Source: Candidatus Woesearchaeota archaeon
Lineage (GTDB): Archaea > Nanobdellota > Nanobdellia > Woesearchaeales > JAHWIC01
Reading direction: 5' to 3'
Assembly: GCA_019322485.1 (NCBI GenBank)
Contig: JAHWIK010000003.1
Location: forward strand, 48,282 to 112,281
DNA: 64,000 bases
A model generated the notes under the pieces. It searched no databases and was not told where the DNA came from. It saw only the letters and a program-made list of their open reading frames with translations. The translations under genes and the position numbers were made by a program. This document shows positions 35,629 through 44,384 of this stretch, piece by piece; positions within the stretch are counted from its first letter, which is position 1, and each line of letters opens with the position of its first letter.

Positions 35629-37932
35629 CTAACCTTCTTTTTTTCCTAAAGTTTTTGCCACTGCTTCTGAAATATCCTCCACTGTATATGGCTTCTGCAA
35701 ATACTCCAACCCTAGCTCACTAGCAACTCCTTCTGCAGAATGGCCTGTTGAGAGCAGGGCCCTAACATTAGGATTTATTCTTTTCAATTCGTGGAAACAA
35801 TCTACTCCACTCATAACTGGCATTGTTAGGTCTAAAAGAACCAAATCAACTTCATCTTGGTGTTCCCCGTAATAATCAATCGCTTGTTTACCATCAGCAA
35901 CACAAACAACATTATAGCCTAAGTTTTCAAGAGATTGGGATAAAAAATGTCTAATAATTTTCTCATCATCAACAATAAGTATTCTCCCACTTCCATATAC
36001 CCTAGCATCTAATGACTGTTCATCCCTTCTTAAGTCTACCTCTCCGTGAACAGGGAGATAAACATCAAATCTTGTTCCTTCTCCCTCAGCACTAGTTACA
36101 TCAAGGCTTCCTCCATGGTTTTCTATGATTCCATAGGCCATAGCAAGGCCCATTCCAGTTCCTTTTCCAACTCCCTTTGTTGTAAAAAAAGGCTCAAATA
36201 TACGGTCCCTGTAAGTTTCTGGGATGCCATCTCCAGTGTCTGAAACAGAAACACACAAATAATATTCAGAATCTAAGCCAGGATGTGCTTTGATGTAAGG
36301 CTCATCTTGAGGAGCAATTCTTGTTTCAAATGTTAGTTCTCCTCCATGAGGCATAGCGTCTCTGGCATTAATAGCCAGGTTCATAAAGACCTGCTGAAGC
36401 TGGTCTGGGTCTCCTTTTACTGTATGACACTCAGCCCTATAATTTTGGGTTATGCTAATGTTTCTTGGTATTGTGTTGGTTAAAAGACCTGTAACCTCAA
36501 CGATTGCCTCCCTTACATCCAAAGGAGCATCTCGATATTTTCCTTTACGGGCAAATCCAAGAAGCTGTTTTGCCAGCCTGGCTGCACGCTTTGCTGACTT
36601 TTCTATCATATCTGCAGGTTCATGCACACCATCGCCTGGCTTTGAGTCTGATTTCAACATACTTGCATACCCAAGAACACCTGTAAGGATATTATTAAAT
36701 TCGTGAGCAACCCCTCCTGCTAGAGTTCCAATTGCCTCCATTTTTTGTGAATGTCTTAGTTGTTCTTCAAGCCTCTTTTTTTCTGTAATATCTGCCCAAT
36801 AACCAACAATCTCTAAAGGTCTGCCGCTTGCATCACACAAAAGACTCATGCTATCCTGCACCCAGATATAACTATCATCCTTGCATCTGAAACGATATTC
36901 ATACACATGATATCCTTTCTCGAACAAGAGCGGCACTTCTTTAAATACAACTTGTAAATCATCAGGATGAACATGGTCAATCCAAAATTGAGGATTATCT
37001 AAAAACTCACTTGCCTCGTATCCAGTAACTTCCCTAATCTTTTCACTTATGAAGGTTGCTGGATAATCTCCGTCTGGTTGTGCACTATAAATGACAGCAG
37101 GACTTGAAAGCAGCAAATGGTCTAACCTTGCTCTGTTCTTACTCATCTCCACCTCTGTTCTTCTAAATTCTGTTATATCTTTTTGCACAGAAACTGAATA
37201 CATCAAATTACCATGATGGTCCCTAACAGATTCTACATTAAGCACAACAGTCCTTTCTTCTCCTGTTTTTGTGGCTATAGTCAATTCCTCATCTTTCAAT
37301 ACACCAGTCTCCTTCCATGCCATAAATAATCCCCTGGCTTTGTCTTGGGAAGAGGGTGCGTAAATTGTTGTAAGGAGTGGTCTTCCAAGGATTTCTTCCT
37401 TTGTATAACCAAGAGCATCTAAAGCACGCTGGTTTATATCTAATATGTTCCCTTCAGTAGAAATCATATAGCAATATTCGGGATTATCTTCAAAGAATTG
37501 TCTGAATCTTCTCTGGCTCTCTCTTAATTCTTCTTCTACTTCTCTACGCTCAGTTATATCCCTAAAAAAACCCAATAACAATTCCTGATTTCCAAGAGTT
37601 AAAAGTCTGGAATTAACATCGTAATACACAACATTTCCGTCCTTTCTCAGAACAGGAATGTCTCTTGCAAGAGTTGCTTCACCTCGCACCTGCTTTGCAA
37701 ATTCTCCCATTACATAAGGCAAATCTTTTCCAGGATGGATATCCTCAACACTAAGTTGAAGCAATTCATCTAAGGAATAGCCTGTTATCTCGCACATTCT
37801 AGGGTTAGCAAGATGGAATCTTCTTTCTTGGGTGTCAGCAGCAATGATGCCGTCAGTTGCGCTTTCAAAGACTATCCTAAATATTTCTCCGCTTTCCCTT
37901 AATTCTTCTCCTAGTTCTTTCTTTCCAGCCAT
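35629..37932 (-). CDS. PAS hybrid histidine kinase with receiver domain
   Basis: A 767-residue cytoplasmic sensor kinase without TM segments. Three PAS/PAC units (about 12-130, 140-260, 265-385) are followed by HisKA with the phospho-accepting histidine in GGVAHEFNN near residue 410. Next comes an HATPase_c domain (NLAINARDAMPHGGEL, DTGDGIP, TTKGVGKGTGMGLAMA) and a C-terminal receiver with RILIVDDEK and the phospho-acceptor Asp in LLDLTMP. The architecture is bacterial in style and likely transferred (inference). No separate response regulator or HPt protein is seen nearby, so its output is unknown. Confidence 0.92.
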   Translation of the reverse strand: MAGKKELGEELRESGEIFRIVFESATDGIIAADTQERRFHLANPRMCEITGYSLDELLQLSVEDIHPGKDLPYVMGEFAKQVRGEATLARDIPVLRKDGNVVYYDVNSRLLTLGNQELLLGFFRDITERREVEEELRESQRRFRQFFEDNPEYCYMISTEGNILDINQRALDALGYTKEEILGRPLLTTIYAPSSQDKARGLFMAWKETGVLKDEELTIATKTGEERTVVLNVESVRDHHGNLMYSVSVQKDITEFRRTEVEMSKNRARLDHLLLSSPAVIYSAQPDGDYPATFISEKIREVTGYEASEFLDNPQFWIDHVHPDDLQVVFKEVPLLFEKGYHVYEYRFRCKDDSYIWVQDSMSLLCDASGRPLEIVGYWADITEKKRLEEQLRHSQKMEAIGTLAGGVAHEFNNILTGVLGYASMLKSDSKPGDGVHEPADMIEKSAKRAARLAKQLLGFARKGKYRDAPLDVREAIVEVTGLLTNTIPRNISITQNYRAECHTVKGDPDQLQQVFMNLAINARDAMPHGGELTFETRIAPQDEPYIKAHPGLDSEYYLCVSVSDTGDGIPETYRDRIFEPFFTTKGVGKGTGMGLAMAYGIIENHGGSLDVTSAEGEGTRFDVYLPVHGEVDLRRDEQSLDARVYGSGRILIVDDEKIIRHFLSQSLENLGYNVVCVADGKQAIDYYGEHQDEVDLVLLDLTMPVMSGVDCFHELKRINPNVRALLSTGHSAEGVASELGLEYLQKPYTVEDISEAVAKTLGKKEG

Positions 37933-38078
37933 TTTCAGAAGTTTTAACTACTTTTTGATAGGAACATATTATTTATTATTTAAAGTTATGCCTTTTTTTA
38001 AGAGTGGAATTAAGGAGATAACAAGAACCTGGCTGTTCTACCGATATATTTAAATATTAAGTAGTTGAAATGTAAACC

Positions 38079-38771
38079 ATGCCTAAACAGGAATTAGTTG
38101 ATTATCTTAAAGATGGTATCAACAAAGGATATCCTATGGAGCAGTTAAGGCAAGCCCTTCTAAACAATAACTGCTCCCCAAAAGATGTTGATGAAGCAGT
38201 TAATTCTTTAGCAACTCCAAGCAAAGCAGGCCCGGCTAAAACAGATAGAATAAAGGGGGCTGTGATTGGTTATATTGCACTTGCATTTATTGTTTTCACA
38301 GGGATTGCTGCTGTTCGTGCCTTTATTCCTAACTTTGTACCTGGGCCAGCACCATATGCTTTGATAGCCATAGTAACCCTATTGATAGGATGGTTAAGCT
38401 TTAGAAGTATTGACAAAAGAACAGATAATGGAAGCAAGATTGCTTTCTCAGCTATGTGCATTCCCTTGTTTGGATTGTTTATACTCCAGGGATTTTTGAT
38501 TATTGTAGAGAGGCTAGGTGAACAGCTTGCAGCATTGAGTGTGGCAACAGGAGGTGTTGGTATACTGAACATTTTTAGCAGCGACACCGCGCCTTTATTG
38601 ACGAGCATTATAGTTTATGCAAGCTTTATCGTTCCTTTCTTGATAGGTATTGTTGTGAGGAAAAAGTACAAGTCATTAGCGTGGTTTTTAATTGCTCCTT
38701 TGTTTTTTGGATTGGTATATTTTCTTGTTAATTTTATTGTTAGAACCTTTACGACAGCTTATATAGTCTAA
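38079..38771 (+). CDS. Membrane protein with N-terminal helical domain, unknown
   Basis: A 230-residue protein. Residues 1-45 form a helical domain (ELVDYLKDGINKGYPMEQL, then CSPKDVDEAVNSL) reminiscent of small UBA-like helical domains. Five or so hydrophobic segments follow (about 60-225). No family function can be named. The TATA region TATTTAAATA near 38044 is about 31 nt before the ATG. Confidence 0.65.
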   Translation: MPKQELVDYLKDGINKGYPMEQLRQALLNNNCSPKDVDEAVNSLATPSKAGPAKTDRIKGAVIGYIALAFIVFTGIAAVRAFIPNFVPGPAPYALIAIVTLLIGWLSFRSIDKRTDNGSKIAFSAMCIPLFGLFILQGFLIIVERLGEQLAALSVATGGVGILNIFSSDTAPLLTSIIVYASFIVPFLIGIVVRKKYKSLAWFLIAPLFFGLVYFLVNFIVRTFTTAYIV

Positions 38772-38822
38772 AACAAATATTTATAAACCTAAACAATAAT
38801 TTTTAATCAAAAAGGGGTGCAC

Positions 38823-40619
38823 ATGAAACTAAGCTATTCTATTGGTAAGTCTAAGGTAGGGAAAGAAGTTGATAAAGGCAGTTTTATGCTTACTAATCGT
38901 ATTGGCGGCTATGCTCATTTTTCCAACGAGCCAAACAGCAGATATCAAGGATTTTTCTTTAATGACGAACTTAAGATGCTCAGGGTAGTTGAAGGTATTA
39001 GTTTAGTTAAAAAAAGCCCGATTAAAAATTTAAAAAATATATTCTATTCTGTTGAGCGCGAGCATGACAATGGTGTTGTTGAGAGCTTTTTTATGCCTCT
39101 TAATTCTAACTCTCTTGTTTATGAATTGAATAATGAGAATGAGGTTGATATTAGCATTGATATCAAGGAATCCTATGACAACAGGCAGTTTGGGAGGATA
39201 TACAACATTGAGGTGGATGGAGACAAGATTATTGTAACATTTACAAAAAGAACAAACCTGGGTGAAGATGAAAGTGAAGGCCAGGAGGAGTATGCTGTTT
39301 ACCTTGCTATAAAGCCGGATAAACTGAATTACGAGATAATTGATGAATGGCAGAAGAGGGTTTATTCCGACGACAAGGAAAGGGCTTCTATGCCTTATGA
39401 ACGATATGTTTATTCTGCGTTAAGATTGAAAGCTAAGAGCCTTGTTTTTTCTGCCTCAAAAAACAGGGAAGAAGCAATAAAAGAGTCTGCTAAGGTTTTT
39501 GAGAATAGAAATAAACTTAAGAAAGAAAGTGAGAGGTCAATAAATAAATTCATTAAAAGTCCAACAATTAAGAAAATAAAAAACAATGAAACAAAATTAG
39601 CTTATATCTCTGCGTTAAATTCACTGGATGGGTTAAGGATTAAGACGAAAAGAGAGGAAGGTATATTTGCGGGTTTGCCTTGGTTTTTCCAGCTCTGGGC
39701 AAGGGATGAACTAATATCACTAAAAGGCTTGTTATCATTAAGTTCTGGCTCAGCAAAGAATGTTCTGATGAGGTATTTCTTTAATTTGAAGGAAGGAAAG
39801 CTTAGGAGCAGGTTTCACGAAGAAAGTATTTCTTCTTCTGATGCTGTTGGCTGGCTGTATTTCAGAACAAAAGAGGCTTTCAATAAAAAAATTTTCAATA
39901 AAAATGAAATAAAGAAAATAACGAAGATTCTCGAGGAGAATATTGGTTATTTAATCAAGAATAACACTAAGGATGATTTTGCTGTTTGTAAAGAAAGAGA
40001 AACCTGGATGGATTCATTGAACAGGGATGGCGCATTAATTGAGCTGCAGGCTTTTAGATTATTTATGTACAAATTCTTATTTGAACTTACTAAAAACAAG
40101 AAATACAAAAAGCTCGAGGATAAATTAAAGGATAAGGTCAGAGGAAGATTCTGGAATAAAAGATATTTAGCAGACGGCTTAAATGACAACCCAGTAAGAC
40201 CAAATGTGTTTATTGCTGCTTATATCTACCCGGAATTGTTGAGCAAAGAAGAATGGAGCAATTGTTTCAAGCATATCCTTCCAAGGCTCTTTGCTGGCTG
40301 GGGCGGGCTGACAACAGTTGATAAAGGAAGTGAGTTTTTTGTTGAGAACCATACAGGAGAAGACCCAAAAAGTTACCACAATGGTGATTCATGGTTCTGG
40401 GTAAATAATCTGGCTGCCTTGGTACTAAATAGAATCAATAGAAAAAAATTCAAGGATTATATTAATAAAATATTAGATGCTGGTGTTAAAGAGATTCTTT
40501 ATTCTGGTATTTCTGGTTGTGCTGCTGAGTTAAGTTCTGCAAAAGAACTAAAATCAGAAGGTTGTTTGAATCAGGCTTGGAGCAATGCTATGTTTATTGA
40601 GTTGATTGAGGAGGCATAG
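38823..40619 (+). CDS. Amylo-alpha-1,6-glucosidase-like (GDE C-terminal family) enzyme
   Basis: A ~598-residue protein related to the C-terminal domain of glycogen debranching enzyme, an (alpha/alpha)6-barrel. The N-terminal beta domain (about 1-200) contains RIGGYAHFSNEPNSRYQGFF. The catalytic barrel holds GLPWFFQLWARDELISLKGLL, ERETWMDSLNRDGALIELQ and NGDSWFWVNNLAALVLNR. It probably removes alpha-1,6 branches from a storage glucan. ATG at 38823 is preferred over the in-frame GTG at 38817, because the latter lies inside the GGGGTG ribosome site. Confidence 0.85.
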   Translation: MKLSYSIGKSKVGKEVDKGSFMLTNRIGGYAHFSNEPNSRYQGFFFNDELKMLRVVEGISLVKKSPIKNLKNIFYSVEREHDNGVVESFFMPLNSNSLVYELNNENEVDISIDIKESYDNRQFGRIYNIEVDGDKIIVTFTKRTNLGEDESEGQEEYAVYLAIKPDKLNYEIIDEWQKRVYSDDKERASMPYERYVYSALRLKAKSLVFSASKNREEAIKESAKVFENRNKLKKESERSINKFIKSPTIKKIKNNETKLAYISALNSLDGLRIKTKREEGIFAGLPWFFQLWARDELISLKGLLSLSSGSAKNVLMRYFFNLKEGKLRSRFHEESISSSDAVGWLYFRTKEAFNKKIFNKNEIKKITKILEENIGYLIKNNTKDDFAVCKERETWMDSLNRDGALIELQAFRLFMYKFLFELTKNKKYKKLEDKLKDKVRGRFWNKRYLADGLNDNPVRPNVFIAAYIYPELLSKEEWSNCFKHILPRLFAGWGGLTTVDKGSEFFVENHTGEDPKSYHNGDSWFWVNNLAALVLNRINRKKFKDYINKILDAGVKEILYSGISGCAAELSSAKELKSEGCLNQAWSNAMFIELIEEA

Positions 40620-40965
40620 CCCCATTCATTTCCTGGGTGATATCATATATGGCATCCAACACTCTGCCCATATAGCCAGAGGGGGATTCTTCCAAGCTAG
40701 CACCAGAAAGAAATATTGCAGGGATTATTGCATCTCGCAGGCACTCTCTTTGTCTGTCGAGATAATAGTACCTCTCACCTGGTCTGCTGCAAGTATGCGC
40801 TAATTTTCCAAAGTATTCAGATGCTTCAAGAAGGCATGTAACTGCTTGATAATCCTTAAGTCTCTTTTTATGCGTAAGTCCTTTGGCATACAGCAGATTC
40901 GCTCTATTGTCAATAGTTCCTCCGCCTTCAATTATGGTCTCTTCAGCCGTGATATCTTCTACCAT
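40594..40965 (-). CDS. Hypothetical protein, 123 aa
   Basis: A 123-residue soluble, probably helical protein not recognised. The middle, with LLYAKGLTHKKRLKDYQAVT and YYYLDRQRECLRDAIIPAIF, looks like two helical hairpins of a MIT- or TPR-like fold. Its TATA (TTTAAATA on the minus strand, near 40989-40996) is 28 nt before the ATG, which supports a real gene. Its 3' end overlaps that of the debranching-enzyme gene by 26 nt, a convergent overlap. Confidence 0.6.
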   Translation of the reverse strand: MVEDITAEETIIEGGGTIDNRANLLYAKGLTHKKRLKDYQAVTCLLEASEYFGKLAHTCSRPGERYYYLDRQRECLRDAIIPAIFLSGASLEESPSGYMGRVLDAIYDITQEMNGAMPPQSTQ

Positions 40966-41003
40966 TTTTTTTAAGTCGTACGAGAATTATTTAAAGGTAT
41001 TGC

Positions 41004-42008
41004 TTATCCCTTCATCATCACCAAGAACAAAGCCTGTGACCAGCCTAATGGTGAATTAGCATTATGGATTGATGTGTTTGAGAAATACAACTCAGGCAGT
41101 TCACCATTTCCATTTATTGCGCTAATTGTCTTTCTCATATATTCAGCATACCTGTCTGGCTTGTTTAATTGTCTGTAGACTATTGCTAACCAAGGCAGGC
41201 CCATTGTCCATTCTGCTTCTCCGCCTTTATTGTAGTAGTTATCTCCTAAATACCTGATAACTCCTTTTTCCTTCAAAAGTTTTTCTTCAACATTCTTTAG
41301 AATAGCTTCAGCCTGCTCTTTTGTTACAACATTATATGGATAGATTAATGAAAGAAGAGCTAGGTCAACTTCTTTTGAAGCTGACTCTCTTGGCAATAAT
41401 TCCTTAAGAGTCTGCTCTCCCTTCTTAATCAAAGAGGGTGGAACATCAACTATTTTGCTTATTTTCTTTAAACCAGCAACACAAGCGCCAACACTAGAAG
41501 CATGAACCTCTTCATTTTCTTCCCACATTCCATTATCTTCATCACGCCAGTATTCAACACTTTTCAGGTAATGGACTAGTTTTTGTAGAATTTTTAAATC
41601 AGGTTTTCCTCTTATAATCTTGATTCCTTTTTCTTGCAAATCGCCAATCTTAAACAACAATGCACCTACTGAATCGTTTTGCTTATTGCCCCATTCTTCC
41701 CAAACCTCTTCCATTGTTACAGGATCGTATCTTGCATGGATGTATTGATGATGGAGCTCTGGCTTTTTCTTTATTGCTTCATCTATCTTGTATTCGTGTT
41801 TTAGAATTATATTTAGCAAAGCTCTAAACACTTTTTTGACTTCAGTGTAGCTTTTAACTGCTTCTAAGCCAAGAGCTTCGTAGACATTATCTCTTATCCA
41901 AGCTCTATGGTAGCCAGTCTTTACAGTCATCCTTGAAGCAGCAAACAAACCGCTTGGATACTGCAAATTCTTCAATAATTGAATGCTTTTAGCTATGATA
42001 AATACCAA
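41004..42008 (-). CDS. GH15-like glucoamylase family protein
   Basis: A 334-residue (alpha/alpha)6-barrel protein resembling glycoside hydrolase family 15 and phosphorylase-kinase alpha domains. Typical stretches are YPSGLFAASRMTVKTGYHRAWIRDN, a DPVTMEEVWEEWGNKQNDSVG segment, and EAEWTMGLPWLAIVY. The length is short for full GH15 enzymes, which usually also carry an N-terminal beta domain. The start is TTG at 42008, about 30 nt after a minus-strand TATA (near 42035-42045). With the GDE-like gene it forms a glucan-degrading pair. Confidence 0.8.
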   Translation of the reverse strand: MVFIIAKSIQLLKNLQYPSGLFAASRMTVKTGYHRAWIRDNVYEALGLEAVKSYTEVKKVFRALLNIILKHEYKIDEAIKKKPELHHQYIHARYDPVTMEEVWEEWGNKQNDSVGALLFKIGDLQEKGIKIIRGKPDLKILQKLVHYLKSVEYWRDEDNGMWEENEEVHASSVGACVAGLKKISKIVDVPPSLIKKGEQTLKELLPRESASKEVDLALLSLIYPYNVVTKEQAEAILKNVEEKLLKEKGVIRYLGDNYYNKGGEAEWTMGLPWLAIVYRQLNKPDRYAEYMRKTISAINGNGELPELYFSNTSIHNANSPLGWSQALFLVMMKG

Positions 42009-42081
42009 CCCCCAATAGATATTATAGCAGAACTAGTATATAAATGTTTCTATTTTGTTATAACTTAGAAGTAGTTAAAAT

Positions 42082-42726
42082 TTACCTAAACTCTTTGCCT
42101 TCTTCTTTGCCTTCTTTCAGATAAACTTCAACCAAGCAATGATCAGCACCTTGTGCGATAGCTTTCTTTATGTTGACTTTAGCATAGCCTAGATTCTTTG
42201 ATGCCAGCTTACCAAGTATGTTAGAGGTTACATAGCATAAGTGCCTGCAGAGCTTAACATTATCACCAAAAGGACACTTTGTGCATTTCAATGTAAGGTG
42301 TTTGTCTGCTTTTTCTATGACCTCAGCTTTGCCGCCTATCTTTTCTTGAGCATCTTCTATGGCTTCTACAACCTGGTCAAAGTTAAGCTTATCAATGCCA
42401 TAGTACCCTTTATAGAGCTCAACTATATGGTCTGCCATTTTTGAGGCTGCTGATTTTATGGCCTTTTTATCATCTGAGTTTGCTGCAATCTGGATAACCA
42501 GCTTGTTAAGGAAGTTTTCCTTGTTAAGGTCTACAGGAACATACCATAGTTTAGCCATTCCAAGCTGTTTAAAGTCGATTAAGGCCTTTTCTTTGATTAC
42601 AGCTAGATATTTGGTTATTGTCATCCTGTTAACGTTCAAATACCTGGCTATTTCAGAAGAAGTAACTCCAATTGGGCTTTCTTTAACGAACTTAACTATT
42701 TTCTTCTCTATTTCGAAATCAAACAT
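42082..42726 (-). CDS. HTH regulator with C-terminal Cys cluster
   Basis: A 214-residue protein. The N-terminal winged helix (about 1-65: IGVTSSEIARYLNVNRMTITKYL) is followed by a helical middle and a C-terminal domain containing CTKCPFGDNVKLCRHLC near residue 150 and a later Cys at DHCLVEV. This arrangement resembles archaeal regulators with V4R-like or metal/Fe-S-binding sensor domains. It is divergent from the gene at 42880 and probably controls that shared promoter region, where two copies of a TTGATTATCA motif lie. Confidence 0.7.
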   Translation of the reverse strand: MFDFEIEKKIVKFVKESPIGVTSSEIARYLNVNRMTITKYLAVIKEKALIDFKQLGMAKLWYVPVDLNKENFLNKLVIQIAANSDDKKAIKSAASKMADHIVELYKGYYGIDKLNFDQVVEAIEDAQEKIGGKAEVIEKADKHLTLKCTKCPFGDNVKLCRHLCYVTSNILGKLASKNLGYAKVNIKKAIAQGADHCLVEVYLKEGKEEGKEFR

Positions 42727-42789
42727 CTTTTAACCCTTTTTACTCTTTAAAAGAACTAAAACTGTTGCTTATATTTAAAGCTTGCTACC

Positions 42790-42802
42790 AATGATAATCA
42801 AT
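42790..42802. promoter_or_regulatory. Operator candidate, site 1 (ATGATAATCAAT)
   Basis: ATGATAATCAAT is an inverted copy of the ATTGATTATCAAT core at 42838-42850. The two sites lie about 48 bp apart on either side of the TATA box at 42813-42822. Confidence 0.5.
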
Positions 42803-42827
42803 TTTATAGAAAGATTTAAATAGAAGA

Positions 42828-42860
42828 GTATAGTGTTATTGATTATCAATACCACTATAC
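42828..42860. promoter_or_regulatory. Operator candidate, site 2: nested palindrome at the start region
   Basis: GTATAGTG (42828-42835) pairs with CACTATAC (42853-42860), and the interior TATTGAT-T-ATCAATA is itself palindromic. It spans the expected transcription start. It could be a dimer/tetramer operator or a stable 5' hairpin in the mRNA of the membrane gene. Confidence 0.55.
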
Positions 42861-42879
42861 AACCAAGGAGGTGAAAAAA

Positions 42880-43233
42880 ATGGATGATAAAATAGGTAAG
42901 TACGCCTTTATTATTGGTGTAGTTCTTGCGGTAATACTTGGGCTAGCAATACCAGGTTTAGCAGCTGCATCAGGATGGCTACTATCTTTATTAGTTATAT
43001 TGGGTCTCGTAGTAGGGTACCTAAATGTAGCTGGTAAAGCAACCAAAGATTTCTTGCTTATAGCAACAATCTTGGTTATCGTTAGCAGCATGGGCGGAAC
43101 CGCTACTATACTAGGGAGTGTCCAAGTTATAGGCAAATACCTACAGGGCATCTTAAACAGTATAATGGCTTTTGTTGTTCCAGCTGTTATCGTAGTTGGA
43201 CTAAAGGCTGTTTATGCAATGGCTAAGCAATAA
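42880..43233 (+). CDS. Small membrane protein, unknown
   Basis: A 117-residue protein made almost entirely of four hydrophobic helices, not recognised. ATG at 42880 is chosen because an excellent AAGGAGGTG lies 5-6 nt upstream; the in-frame GTG at 42871 is inside that ribosome site. Strong signals, a long palindromic leader and a terminator suggest a highly expressed, regulated gene. The divergent Cys-cluster regulator is the obvious candidate controller. Confidence 0.65.
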   Translation: MDDKIGKYAFIIGVVLAVILGLAIPGLAAASGWLLSLLVILGLVVGYLNVAGKATKDFLLIATILVIVSSMGGTATILGSVQVIGKYLQGILNSIMAFVVPAVIVVGLKAVYAMAKQ

Positions 43234-43236
43234 ATC

Positions 43237-43257
43237 TTTTTTTCTTTTTTATTTTTG
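43237..43257 (+). terminator. Poly-T terminator
   Basis: Runs of seven, six and five Ts follow directly after the stop codon of the small membrane protein gene. Confidence 0.6.
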
Positions 43258-43293
43258 TATAAGTTTTTATAGTTTAAACTCTTTCTGCGGCCT

Positions 43294-44055
43294 ATGAATA
43301 TAGATAAAGATATTACTATAATTGACCTTGCACTTTATGTTAATGGGGTTCTTATTATATCAGACACACATGTCGGTTATGAAGAAGCTCTTAACAAGCA
43401 GGGGGTGCTTGTTCCAAGGTTTCAGTTTAAAGAGATTATTTTGAGACTTGAATCAATATTTAAGAAATTAAAGAATAAAAAAATTGAAACCATTGTTATT
43501 AATGGGGATGTTAAGCATGAGTTTGGCCGTATTTCTGACCAGGAATGGAGGCATACATTAAGGTTATTAGATTTTTTGGGTCGTTATTGTAAGGAAGTTA
43601 TTCTGCTTAAAGGGAATCATGATAAGATTTTAGGGCCGATTGCAGAGAAACGTAAAGTTAAGGTTTTGGATTATTATTTAATCAATAAGGAAAAATCAAT
43701 AACAAAAAAATCATTAAAAAATTTAAAATTAAAAAATAAAATACTCGTAATCCACGGCGATAAGATTCCGGATAAGAAAATACTGGAAGAAACCAGTACT
43801 ATAATTATTGGTCATGAGCATCCTGCTGTTTCTGTTAAAGAAGGCTCTAGGGTTGAAACGTTCAAGGCTTATCTGAAAGGCAAGTGGAAGGGTAAGGGGT
43901 TGATTGTGCAGCCTTCTTTTAACCTAGTCACAGAAGGAACTAATATCCTTAATGAAGAGATTTTAAGTCCTTTCTTGAAGCAGGACTTGAGAAATTTTGA
44001 TGTTTTTATTGTGGCAGATAAGGTTTATGGGTTTGGAAAATTGAAGAATCTTTAG
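43294..44055 (+). CDS. Archaeal metallophosphoesterase (COG1407-like)
   Basis: A 253-residue calcineurin-like phosphoesterase. The metal-binding motifs appear in order: SDTHVGYEEAL, NGDVKHE, LKGNHDKIL, IHGDKIPD and IGHEHPAVS. This is the ICC-like archaeal subgroup, often found beside DNA helicase genes; the substrate is unknown. It has its own promoter (TTTTTATAG about 30 nt upstream). The stop is followed 13 nt later by the convergent small gene. Confidence 0.85.
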   Translation: MNIDKDITIIDLALYVNGVLIISDTHVGYEEALNKQGVLVPRFQFKEIILRLESIFKKLKNKKIETIVINGDVKHEFGRISDQEWRHTLRLLDFLGRYCKEVILLKGNHDKILGPIAEKRKVKVLDYYLINKEKSITKKSLKNLKLKNKILVIHGDKIPDKKILEETSTIIIGHEHPAVSVKEGSRVETFKAYLKGKWKGKGLIVQPSFNLVTEGTNILNEEILSPFLKQDLRNFDVFIVADKVYGFGKLKNL

Positions 44056-44068
44056 TTCTGAGAGATAA

Positions 44069-44332
44069 TCATCTCATCATTTTAAAGAGCAGAGTCAAGT
44101 AAAGGCATAATCCTCCTGATACTATGAGTATGACATCAAGCGGAAAGAATCTTGAAAAGAACAATATTACCCCAACCATCACAGAGGTTATGCTAAAGGC
44201 TAAGAAGATAACCTGCAGCGCTTTTCTTAAGAATATATTGTCCACCCTCTCTACTAAAAGGTCGACCTTTCTCTCAATTGCCTTGGCGTAACCATTGACG
44301 AAGTGCTCAACAGCGCCGCTTAGTTTCACCAT
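44069..44332 (-). CDS. Small two-TM protein, unknown
   Basis: An 87-residue protein. An amphipathic N-terminal helix (about 1-35: FVNGYAKAIERKVDLLVERV) is followed by two hydrophobic helices (about 38-60 and 66-85). A TATTTAAATAA box about 28 nt before the ATG gives a leaderless start, which supports a real gene. No family is recognised. Confidence 0.55.
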   Translation of the reverse strand: MVKLSGAVEHFVNGYAKAIERKVDLLVERVDNIFLRKALQVIFLAFSITSVMVGVILFFSRFFPLDVILIVSGGLCLYLTLLFKMMR

Positions 44333-44384
44333 ATTATAAATAGAGAATATAGTATTATTTAAATAACTATTTCTTAGTAGAGAA

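Noticed and set aside
37988..38053. 21-codon ORF before the 38079 gene
   Set aside because: Its TATA-like sequence is too close to the ATG, and the TATA used by the next gene overlaps its end.
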